A stretch of DNA of 64,000 nt. Origin: an uncultured Prevotellaceae bacterium. GTDB taxonomy: Bacteria > Bacteroidota > Bacteroidia > Bacteroidales > Bacteroidaceae. Positions 56,684 to 64,000 of this stretch are shown here, piece by piece; the stretch's first letter is position 1; the number at the start of each line of letters is the position of its first letter. The DNA is taken from assembly GCA_902788605.1 (NCBI GenBank), contig CADAKX010000003.1:62001-126000 (forward strand), given 5' to 3'. The position numbers and the translations under genes were made by a program. The notes under the pieces are model-generated. The model did no database searches, was not told the DNA's origin, and worked only from the letters and a program-made list of their open reading frames with translations.

Positions 56684-56970
56684 TACTCGCCTCCTCCTTT
56701 CTTTATCTGGTCTTTCCAGGAAACATTTGGCTTAAATGTCAAAGCCAACTTGGGGGGTACCAGCATACGCTGACCTGTAGTGGGATTTACCATGATACGC
56801 TCTAACTTCTTCTTGACTTCAAAAGTACCGAAGTTGGCCATCTGCACGGCGCTGCCCTCCTGAAAACAATCGCCCATGATAGATACCACCGCTTCGACTG
56901 TCTTCTGTGTCTCAGATATTTTCATACCTGTACGGCCTGCCAATATCGTCACAAATTCCTTGTTATTCAT
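56683..56970 (-). CDS. HU-family DNA-binding protein
   Basis: The 95-residue protein is a single HU/IHF domain. FGTFEVKKKLERIMVNPTTGQ and VPPKLALTFKP match the family; the GTFEVR...NPxTG loop is conserved with an extra-basic stretch. The gene ends in a GGAGGAGG-containing sequence that serves as ribosome binding site for the downstream HU-TM-LysM gene. It lies 12 nt after rimO. Confidence 0.9.
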   Translation of the reverse strand: MNNKEFVTILAGRTGMKISETQKTVEAVVSIMGDCFQEGSAVQMANFGTFEVKKKLERIMVNPTTGQRMLVPPKLALTFKPNVSWKDQIKKGGGE

Positions 56971-56982
56971 TCGTCTTCCTTT

Positions 56983-58329
56983 TTATTTCTCAACAACTCC
57001 ATAAAGATCAAACTCCTCAGAGTCAGTAATTCTCACTTGATAAATCTCGCCAATGGTCAAATTACCATCCTTTATGGGTATCAGAACCTCGGGATCGACC
57101 TCGGGAGAACAGAACTCTGTACGGCCAATATAATAGTCACCTTCAGTTCTATCGATAATCACCGGTAATTTCTGGCCAACCTTCTCAGCCTCAATCTCTG
57201 CACTGATGTTCTGTTGCACACGCATCAATCGGCTCAGACGCTGGTCTTTTACCTCCTCAGGAACATCGTCTTCGTAGTGCTCTGCAGAATAGGTACCGTC
57301 CTCTTCGGAATATGAAAAGGCACCCATACGTTCAAATCGAGCCCATTTGACAAAGTCCACCAGTTCTTGGAAATCCTCATCTGTCTCGCCAGGGAAGCCT
57401 ACCATCAAGGTTGTTCTCAAATGAATACCGGGAACCTCGTTACGCATACGCTCAATGAGTTCCATCGTTTCCTTCTTTGTGGTATGGCGGCGCATTCTCG
57501 TAAGCATATGGTCGCTGATGTGCTGCAAGGCAATATCCATATAGCGACAAACATTCTTCTTCTCACGCATCACACGCAGCAAGTCCCAGGGGAAATGTGT
57601 GGGATAGGCATAATGCAGTCTAATCCATTCCACACCCTCGATATCTGCCATACGCTCAATGAGTTCGGCTATACGCTGCTCGCCATAGAGGTCAACGCCA
57701 TAATAAGTCAGTTCCTGAGCAATAACCTGGAACTCCCTTGTACCCTGGCTAACCAACCAGCGCACCTCGTCCAGGATTTCCTCCATCGGTCTGCTTTGAT
57801 GTCTGCCCGTAATCAATGGGATGGCACAGTAAGCACAATGTCTATCGCATCCTTCACTAATCTTGATATAGGCATAGTGAGGAGGTGTGGTGAGTTTTCG
57901 GGGGGCGTGGTTGCATGTTTCCGTCTCGAAATCAGTAGCTGAACTATCCTCGCACCTTGTACCTCGTACCTCGCACCTCGACAAGTCCTCCAGCAACTGA
58001 CGATAATTAAACTTGCCGTACCATCCGTCAACCTCAGGGATTTCGGCTTCGAGGTCGGCAAGATAACGCTCAGAGAGGCATCCCATGACGAAGATCTTCT
58101 TCACCAGACCCTCGTTTTTACGAGCCACCTGTTCTAAAATTGTATTAATGCTTTCCTCCTTGGCATCAGCGATAAAACCACAGGTATTCACAACAACATA
58201 CTCACCTTGCGGATCGTCGCTATCGTGGGTAACGTGGTAGCCCTTGGATTCGAACATGCCCATCAAGTTTTCGCTGTCCACCAGGTTCTTGGAGCATCCG
58301 AGTGAAATAAAGTCAATCGTCTTCATCAT
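56983..58329 (-). CDS. rimO: Ribosomal protein S12 methylthiotransferase
   Basis: RimO methylthiolates Asp of ribosomal protein S12. The 448-residue radical SAM enzyme has the N-terminal [4Fe-4S] Cys set in ISLGCSKNLVDSE and VVNTCGFIADAKEES, the radical SAM motif CDRHCAYC and a C-terminal TRAM domain. An unusual insertion with CEVRGTRCED (about residues 119-145) is encoded by a heptamer repeat and adds two extra Cys before the radical SAM domain. The gene directly abuts a possible small peptide gene. Confidence 0.95.
   Translation of the reverse strand: MMKTIDFISLGCSKNLVDSENLMGMFESKGYHVTHDSDDPQGEYVVVNTCGFIADAKEESINTILEQVARKNEGLVKKIFVMGCLSERYLADLEAEIPEVDGWYGKFNYRQLLEDLSRCEVRGTRCEDSSATDFETETCNHAPRKLTTPPHYAYIKISEGCDRHCAYCAIPLITGRHQSRPMEEILDEVRWLVSQGTREFQVIAQELTYYGVDLYGEQRIAELIERMADIEGVEWIRLHYAYPTHFPWDLLRVMREKKNVCRYMDIALQHISDHMLTRMRRHTTKKETMELIERMRNEVPGIHLRTTLMVGFPGETDEDFQELVDFVKWARFERMGAFSYSEEDGTYSAEHYEDDVPEEVKDQRLSRLMRVQQNISAEIEAEKVGQKLPVIIDRTEGDYYIGRTEFCSPEVDPEVLIPIKDGNLTIGEIYQVRITDSEEFDLYGVVEK
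57947..57981. repeat. ACCTCGT-type heptamer repeat inside rimO
   Basis: Five 7-nt units follow each other on the plus strand: TCCTCGC, ACCTTGT, ACCTCGT, ACCTCGC and ACCTCGA. They lie in the linker between the UPF0004 and radical SAM domains of rimO. A change of one unit would shift the frame. Confidence 0.85.
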
Positions 58330-58410
58330 TTACTGCAAGAAGAAAAGGCATGCAGCAAAAGCACGGCATGCAACCCCAATAATCAAGCCTTCAATAAATG
58401 TTTTCTTCAT
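58330..58410 (-). CDS. Possible 26-residue membrane peptide between ftsY and rimO
   Basis: A short frame MKKTFIEGLIIGVACRAFAA... (26 residues) starts 4 nt after the ftsY stop and ends directly at the rimO ATG with no gap. It encodes one hydrophobic helix after a basic start. Such exact packing supports a real gene or a coupling leader, but no ribosome binding site or homology can be shown. Confidence 0.4.
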   Translation of the reverse strand: MKKTFIEGLIIGVACRAFAACLFFLQ

Positions 58411-58414
58411 AATC

Positions 58415-59371
58415 TTAGTGCTTAAACAGCGAATCTACAAAGTCGCGCTTGTTAAACAACTGCAGATCCTCCATACCTTCACCCAGTCCGATATACTTCA
58501 CGGGCACCTTCAATTGGTCGGAGATACCGATAACGACACCACCCTTAGCAGTACCATCGAGTTTAGTGATGGCCAGTGAGGTAATCTGTGTGACTGCAGC
58601 AAACTGCTTTGCTTGTTCAAAGGCATTCTGTCCTGTAGAGCCGTCCAGTACAAGCATCACCTCATCGGGAGCCTCTGGCAGCACCTTCTTCATAACATCC
58701 TTGATCTTCTTCAACTCATTCATCAGTCCCACCTTGTTGTGCAAACGGCCAGCAGTATCAATCAGCACAACATCGGCATCATTGGCCTTGGCGCTCTGCA
58801 GCGTATCGAAAGCCACAGATGCGGGATCAGAACCCATCTGTTGCTTGATGACGGGTACGCCAACTCGTTCGCCCCAGATACACAACTGCTCTACAGCTGC
58901 AGCACGGAACGTATCGGCAGCACCAAGATAAACCTTCTTGCCAGCCTGCTTAAACTGCCAAGCCAACTTTCCTATGGTTGTGGTCTTGCCTACTCCATTC
59001 ACACCAACCACCAAGATGACGTATGGCTTGTGATCCTTTGGCAAGTCCCAATTGTCGTTATCATCTGAATTGTTCTCTGCCAACAAGGCAGCAATCTCAT
59101 CGCGAAGAATACCATTCAACTCACTCGTTGATACGTATTTATCGCGAGCAACGCGCTCTTCAATGCGCTCAATAATCTTCAATGTGGTGTCTACGCCCAC
59201 ATCACTTGTGATCAGTACTTCCTCAAGGTTGTCCAGTACGTCGTCATCTACTTTCGACTTACCGGCAACAGCACGAGCAAGCTTGTCAAACACAGACGTT
59301 TTGGTCTTCTCCAGACCCTTGTCCAGTGTCTCTTCTTTTTTCTTCTTGCTAAAAAAATCAAATAATCCCAT
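58415..59371 (-). CDS. ftsY: Signal recognition particle receptor
   Basis: FtsY is the membrane-associated GTPase that receives the SRP-ribosome complex. The 318-residue protein has the motifs GVNGVGKTTTIGKLA, DTAGR and TKLDGTAKGG. The short N-terminal A domain (KKKKEETLDKGLEKTK) is basic, without the long acidic extension of E. coli FtsY. A Bacteroidota promoter lies upstream. Confidence 0.96.
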   Translation of the reverse strand: MGLFDFFSKKKKEETLDKGLEKTKTSVFDKLARAVAGKSKVDDDVLDNLEEVLITSDVGVDTTLKIIERIEERVARDKYVSTSELNGILRDEIAALLAENNSDDNDNWDLPKDHKPYVILVVGVNGVGKTTTIGKLAWQFKQAGKKVYLGAADTFRAAAVEQLCIWGERVGVPVIKQQMGSDPASVAFDTLQSAKANDADVVLIDTAGRLHNKVGLMNELKKIKDVMKKVLPEAPDEVMLVLDGSTGQNAFEQAKQFAAVTQITSLAITKLDGTAKGGVVIGISDQLKVPVKYIGLGEGMEDLQLFNKRDFVDSLFKH

Positions 59372-59394
59372 ATTCGAATACGTATTTCAACGTG

Positions 59395-59425
59395 CAAAAG
59401 TACAAAAAATCCTCGATTCGTGCAA
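59395..59425 (-). promoter_or_regulatory. Bacteroidota promoter for ftsY
   Basis: On the minus strand the -7 box TACTTTTG (59395-59402) and TTG (59423-59425) are 20 nt apart. It lies 23 nt upstream of the ftsY start and may drive the run ftsY-rimO-HU and beyond. Confidence 0.7.
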
Positions 59426-59530
59426 TAGTTATAACATTTCTTTACCGCCTTTTCACATAAGTTTACAGGATACACTTAAAAAGTGCACCCTTAACGGCAT
59501 TTGTACTACTAATTACAACAATTTTAACGA

Positions 59531-61915
59531 TTAAACGATGCGGAATTTGGCAAATTTCAATAGTAATTGCTTGGTTCCTGCATTGCGGAACTCCACAGTG
59601 GCCTTTTCGTTGTCGCCTGTTCCCTCGATCTTTATCACCTTTCCAATTCCAAAACGCTGGTGCTCAATGGTGGCGCCTTCGGTCAGAGATACGGGCTGAC
59701 TGACTGCAGACGCAGCGGGAGCTACCCTTGAAACAGGTTTGAATCGTCCATTACTAGCCATGTTTAACTGACGTTCAAACGAGGCACTAAAAGGATTGAC
59801 GGCTGGCTCAGGCTTACGCACAGGTGTTTGGCGTGGTTTAGGATCTGCCCTAAACTGCGTGGCCACAGGTCTTGGGTTCTGCATCCATTCCGGTCCCTCA
59901 GACGGTCTCTGCCAAGGCTTTCTACCATCATCATGACTGCGAAAACCTCCCTCCAGATTGCCTTCTACACGCAACAACGTGGGATCAAAATCACGGATAA
60001 AACGTGAGGGAGTGTCATACTCCATTCGTCCATAGCGAAAGCGATTCTGGGCACACGTCAGGATGCAATGTTTCTCGGCACGCGTGATGGCCACATAGAG
60101 CAACCTGCGCTCTTCTTCCAACTCTCGCATGGAATTGATGCACATAGGTGATGGAAAGATATTTTCTTCCAATCCAACAACAAATACTGTCGGGAACTCT
60201 AGTCCCTTTGCCGAATGAATGGTCATCAGCGACACCTTGGACTGGTTCTCGTCGCTGTCACTATCCAAATCAGTCAGCAATGCTACCTCCTGCAGGAAGT
60301 CGCTTAAAGCCACCTGATCTTCCAAACCTTCCTCTCGTCTACTCTCTACAAAATCCTGCATTCCACCGAGGAATTCCTCTAAGTTTTCCTGTCGTGAGAG
60401 GTCTTCCGGATTGCGACTGGAATAGATATCCTTCGATATACCACTTTCCATAATGATGGCGTGGCCTAATTGATAAGCATCTTCCGATTCCTTACGATCG
60501 GCCCATCCCTCAACAAGTTGACGAAACGTCTCTACCTTTTTGGCTGTACCTGCGCTGATTTCAAGATGAAAGAGTGATGGCTGTTGTATGACTGTCCATA
60601 ACGATACGCCATATGTGGTGGCCGTAGCAACAATCTTATTCAGGGTCGTATCACCTATACCACGAGTGGGATAATTAATGATACGTTTCAAGGCTTCCTC
60701 GTCGTTAGGATTCGACACCAAACGGAAATACGCAATCACATCCTTAATCTCCTTGCGCTGGTAGAAACTCAGACCACCATAGATACGATACGGAATACCA
60801 TCTTTGCGCATCTGTTCCTCAAAAGAACGGCTTTGGGCATTAGTGCGGTAAAGTATGGCAAAATCGCTGTATTCTGCATGGTCCTGACGACGTATGCGCT
60901 GGATATCCTTACATACAATAATCGCTTCTTCCTTGTCGCTGTAGGCAGGTTTAAGGGTCAGCTTCTCACCATGCTCATTCTTGCTGTACACATCCTTAGG
61001 AATCTGCCGTTCATTCTTGCGAATCAGACTGTTGGCAGCCTGCACAATCAACTGCGTAGAACGATAGTTTTGTTCTAGTTTAAATAGTTTAGCGTTGTTG
61101 TATGAATCTCTAAAATTCAGGATATTATCAATATTTGCACCACGGAAACTATAGATACTTTGCGCATCATCACCTACCACGCACACTCGCTGGAGTTCCT
61201 GGGTCAGTTGCAACACGATTTTCTGCTGAGCGAAGTTCGTATCCTGATACTCGTCGACCAACACAAAGGCAAAGCGTTCAACGTATTTCCGACGCATATC
61301 CTCATGATTACTAAACAGCAACCATGTATTTACCAACAAGTCGTCAAAGTCCATGGCATTGGCCTGTCGGCAACGCTCTGCATATCTCACGTAAACCTCG
61401 GCTACCTTGGGTTTCTTATCGTCGTAGAGCGAACATTTCACGAAAGCATTAGGAAGAATCAAATGATTTTTGGCCATTGAAATCTGGTCGCTCACAGTCG
61501 AGGGTTTATACACCTTATCATCGAGACCCATTTCCTTGATGATACTCTTGACTAATGAACGAGCATCAGTCTGATCATAAATGGTGAAGTTCGATGAGAA
61601 GCCGATTTTTTCAGCTTCAGCTCTCAAAATACGCGAGAAAACGCTATGGAATGTGCCCATATTCAGATAGCGTGCCTGTTCGTGACCCACCAGCTTAGCA
61701 ATACGGTCTTTCATCTCACGTGCCGCCTTGTTGGTAAAGGTCAGAGCCAGAATATTCCAAGGTTTCAGTCCCTTTTCTTGTAGCAGATAAGCAATCTTAT
61801 ACGTCAGTACACGTGTTTTTCCAGAACCTGCACCAGCAATAACTAGCGAGGCTCCATCACAATATTCCACAGCACTACGCTGACTTTCATTCAGTTGTGA
61901 CAGCAAATCTATCAT
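59531..61915 (-). CDS. pcrA: UvrD/PcrA-type DNA helicase
   Basis: The 794-residue superfamily 1 helicase has Walker A AGAGSGKTRV, Walker B LVDEYQDTN, GDDAQSIYSFRGA and LMTIHSAKGLEF. It acts in DNA repair and replication. The C-terminal region ends in a TUDOR-like segment (GATIEHQRFGIGKVI) common to PcrA. It starts 1 nt after the glycosyltransferase gene. Confidence 0.94.
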   Translation of the reverse strand: MIDLLSQLNESQRSAVEYCDGASLVIAGAGSGKTRVLTYKIAYLLQEKGLKPWNILALTFTNKAAREMKDRIAKLVGHEQARYLNMGTFHSVFSRILRAEAEKIGFSSNFTIYDQTDARSLVKSIIKEMGLDDKVYKPSTVSDQISMAKNHLILPNAFVKCSLYDDKKPKVAEVYVRYAERCRQANAMDFDDLLVNTWLLFSNHEDMRRKYVERFAFVLVDEYQDTNFAQQKIVLQLTQELQRVCVVGDDAQSIYSFRGANIDNILNFRDSYNNAKLFKLEQNYRSTQLIVQAANSLIRKNERQIPKDVYSKNEHGEKLTLKPAYSDKEEAIIVCKDIQRIRRQDHAEYSDFAILYRTNAQSRSFEEQMRKDGIPYRIYGGLSFYQRKEIKDVIAYFRLVSNPNDEEALKRIINYPTRGIGDTTLNKIVATATTYGVSLWTVIQQPSLFHLEISAGTAKKVETFRQLVEGWADRKESEDAYQLGHAIIMESGISKDIYSSRNPEDLSRQENLEEFLGGMQDFVESRREEGLEDQVALSDFLQEVALLTDLDSDSDENQSKVSLMTIHSAKGLEFPTVFVVGLEENIFPSPMCINSMRELEEERRLLYVAITRAEKHCILTCAQNRFRYGRMEYDTPSRFIRDFDPTLLRVEGNLEGGFRSHDDGRKPWQRPSEGPEWMQNPRPVATQFRADPKPRQTPVRKPEPAVNPFSASFERQLNMASNGRFKPVSRVAPAASAVSQPVSLTEGATIEHQRFGIGKVIKIEGTGDNEKATVEFRNAGTKQLLLKFAKFRIV

Positions 61916-61916
61916 A

Positions 61917-62894
61917 TCAATAATTCTTTCCTAATAGTCCTCTTAACGTAAAATACAGCCATTCTTCCATACGGAACAGTCCCCACAAAGGCATGGGCAT
62001 ATACCCCAGTTTACTTACCGTTTTTTTGTCGAGTAGCATCCTGTCTATCGTCTGCCACGTTCTGTGCAACTCGCTTAAGCCCCATTTCCTTTCGTCTTCC
62101 TTGAGTTCACGGCCATGAACGAAGTAGAACATATAGACGCCCACGAGATTCAGCCAGCGGTGATTCTCATAGAGCGACAAGATGTCTCGCGACACCTTTT
62201 GCTCTAAAAGCATCGATTTCATCGACTCGTTTGCCTTCAGGTAGTCAAAGCGACGCACGCTCACTTGATGTGTCATCGAACTCTCATGCTGCCGATAGTG
62301 ATAGATACCCTTACAGCGCCCCACCCTCTGTGCATTCAGGAAATGCAAACGAGTGGTGTTATCATCGCTGAACAGTCGGCAGGTGGTGTCATATGGAAAT
62401 TGCTGATGAATAGCCGTACGCACCATATAGACTCCATGAATCTGCCACGTGAGACTCATCCTAAAGGCTTCCTGTCCATCAATGTACTCGAATGCAGGCA
62501 AGGGATAAATTTCCGAATGGTCGTGATAGTCCATAGAAACATCAAACAGTACAGCGTCTATCCCCTCTTTATCAAACTCTTTTACCGCCAGTTCTAGCGA
62601 ATCCTTATCAAACCAGTCGTCAGCATCAAGGAAACAGACATATTGTCCCTTTGCCATTTTCAATCCCTCATTGCGTGCATAAGCCTGACCGTGGTTCTCG
62701 TTCAAACGAATCACCTCGATTCGGTTGTCGCGCTGAGCGTAGTCTTGCAAAATCTCCAATGAACGGTCTGTTGAGCAGTCATCAATACATATAACCTGAA
62801 TATCGCGCAACGTCTGATTCAGCAGTGAATCCAGACAATCCGATAGGAAGGCAGAGGCATTATATACCGCCACAAGAACCGTTACCTTAGTCAT
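61917..62894 (-). CDS. Family 2 glycosyltransferase
   Basis: The 325-residue protein (from the ATG at 62894; another in-frame ATG two codons upstream is possible) has the GT-A start VTVLVAVYNASAFLSDCL, the nucleotide-binding DDCSTD and the metal-binding FLDADDW. The sugar and acceptor are not evident. The 8-14 nt overlap with the upstream flippase gene suggests a polysaccharide cluster that continues beyond the window. Confidence 0.9.
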   Translation of the reverse strand: MTKVTVLVAVYNASAFLSDCLDSLLNQTLRDIQVICIDDCSTDRSLEILQDYAQRDNRIEVIRLNENHGQAYARNEGLKMAKGQYVCFLDADDWFDKDSLELAVKEFDKEGIDAVLFDVSMDYHDHSEIYPLPAFEYIDGQEAFRMSLTWQIHGVYMVRTAIHQQFPYDTTCRLFSDDNTTRLHFLNAQRVGRCKGIYHYRQHESSMTHQVSVRRFDYLKANESMKSMLLEQKVSRDILSLYENHRWLNLVGVYMFYFVHGRELKEDERKWGLSELHRTWQTIDRMLLDKKTVSKLGYMPMPLWGLFRMEEWLYFTLRGLLGKNY

Positions 62895-64000
62895 GACCAT
62901 GAAGTTTTGAAGAGATTCTTGATTTCAACGCATTCCACAAACCTGTCTTCTGGTGAACAATGTTGACCGAAACAGCCATGCTGACAAAAGCCAGAAGGAT
63001 TCCTATACCCCATGCCAGCCATGCTTTATCGAGCCACGTAGTGAAATAAACCGCGATTCCCAGAGGCACTTGAATTGCCATGACTTGTACCACAGCAAGA
63101 GACAGCCTGTAGCCGTACTTCACATAGACATAAGCATAGACCATGACAACGTTGGCCAGATAAGCTAGACTCAGAGCGACTCCTGTTCCAACAAGTCCCC
63201 AATAGCGGAATCCCACTATCACAAACAGTACCATCATAGCATCGAAGACTCCCTCAAGAACTAGATACCCTATAGAGTTTGCCTTCGCCAGTTGCAGATA
63301 GGCCATTGGCAACGAGATCGCCTTGAAATACATGGAGAGCACGGCTACCTGAGCCATCGCGATGACAGGCATAAAGTCCTGGCGGAACATCAAAGGTATA
63401 ACTACAGGCATGAATACAATCAGCAAGGCCAGCAGCGGTGAGGCGATAAGCAACGACACCTCTATCTGTCTGTTCACCATGTCACACATCTGCTTTTTAT
63501 CATTACCTACAGCCGAGAGACGTGGAAAATAGTCCGTTTCCATCGCAGAAAATACCATGCCCGAATAGGTCACGGCAATCATCAGACCGGCGTTATAGAG
63601 ACCTACGGCATCGAGGTTGCCCACCTTATTTAAATATGAACGAATCAATATCTCTGCGCCGCTTCCTAGGATACCAGCCAAAACAAAGGCACCACCCAGC
63701 CGCACCATACCCATACCCTCGCCCAAGACACCTTGACAACCGTGAAGGCGCAGCGGAAAGAGTTTATAGGAGTACCAGATGGTAGTAAGCATCATCACGA
63801 AGGCCATGAGTACGATGACTGGCACGATACCCGACTGGCCAAATGTGCTGAATACGGCTACGGCCAAAACCAGAGCTACAAAGACATTGACCACTTGGAT
63901 GAGTGCCAAAGCCTTCAGACGTCTGCAGCCCTTTAGGATGGCAGTCTCACCACCCGTCAAAGCCATCAGGCCTACTGCCGGAGCGAGTAGAATAAAATGG
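62887..64000 (-). CDS. Wzx-like polysaccharide flippase (5' truncated by window)
   Basis: The frame is open to the window edge; 370 residues are visible, with about ten hydrophobic helices. It resembles MATE-fold oligosaccharide flippases (Wzx/PST) that move lipid-linked O-units or capsule repeats across the inner membrane. The GT2 gene downstream supports a surface-glycan role. An internal ATG at 63966 should not be taken as the start, because 11 more codons are open upstream. Confidence 0.85.
   Translation of the reverse strand, partial: HFILLAPAVGLMALTGGETAILKGCRRLKALALIQVVNVFVALVLAVAVFSTFGQSGIVPVIVLMAFVMMLTTIWYSYKLFPLRLHGCQGVLGEGMGMVRLGGAFVLAGILGSGAEILIRSYLNKVGNLDAVGLYNAGLMIAVTYSGMVFSAMETDYFPRLSAVGNDKKQMCDMVNRQIEVSLLIASPLLALLIVFMPVVIPLMFRQDFMPVIAMAQVAVLSMYFKAISLPMAYLQLAKANSIGYLVLEGVFDAMMVLFVIVGFRYWGLVGTGVALSLAYLANVVMVYAYVYVKYGYRLSLAVVQVMAIQVPLGIAVYFTTWLDKAWLAWGIGILLAFVSMAVSVNIVHQKTGLWNALKSRISSKLHGHD

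Overview
The window reads as a chromosomal stretch of a Bacteroidales bacterium, most likely Prevotella/Segatella-like. The evidence is the Bacteroidota order of the F-type ATP synthase cluster (atpD-C-[I-like]-B-E-F-H-A-G), repeated promoter boxes of the Bacteroidota type (TAnnTTTG, sometimes with TTG/TTTG about 19-20 nt upstream), a Bat aerotolerance operon, dipeptidyl peptidase III, and the Bacteroidota families DUF4924, DUF6057, GGGtGRT and LruC/DUF4842. Most of the window is conserved housekeeping sequence. No rRNA, tRNA, CRISPR array, transposase or phage gene was seen.

Layout. 1-624 is the 3' end of prmA. 668-7930 (-) is the complete ATP synthase operon. 8051-11057 (-) is an AraC-type regulator, dipeptidyl peptidase III and an AlkD-like protein, overlapping by 4 nt each. 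11227-20017 (+) is a compact run: purU, hisH-A-F-IE, an FtsE-type ATPase, lysC, lysA and class III fructose bisphosphatase. 20154-28734 (-) holds dapA, an SPFH/NfeD pair with a membrane HTH protein, a DMT transporter, truA, prfC, a dTDP-4-dehydrorhamnose reductase, DUF4924 and a LysE-type exporter. 28875-40087 (+) holds a ROK sugar kinase, an EFR1 flavodoxin-ferredoxin protein, htpG, a disrupted Fe-S scaffold-like gene with its intact GGGtGRT partner, pepT, a Kef-type antiporter, a repeat-rich intergenic region and an LruC-type lipoprotein. 40157-64000 (-) is one long same-strand series: ispE, nth, a CxxCH-containing PD40 lipoprotein, DUF6057, queA, PAP2, the Bat operon (batD-E fusion, batC, batB, batA, a BatD-like protein, DUF58, moxR), an HU-TM-LysM protein, HU, rimO, a possible 26-residue peptide, ftsY, a UvrD-type helicase, a family 2 glycosyltransferase and a Wzx-like flippase cut by the window edge.

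The less ordinary content lies in four places. First, a predicted membrane protein joins an HU DNA-binding domain to a LysM domain. Second, the Fe-S scaffold-like gene at 33026-33605 has two frame-breaking internal losses although its partner is intact. Third, the 38240-38683 gap contains a 22-nt tandem repeat, a 131-bp element with 28-bp perfect inverted ends, and a hairpin that recurs identically after the next gene. Fourth, short tandem repeats (7- to 22-mers) are scattered between genes and, in queA and rimO, inside coding regions. I saw no convincing new defence or mobile system.
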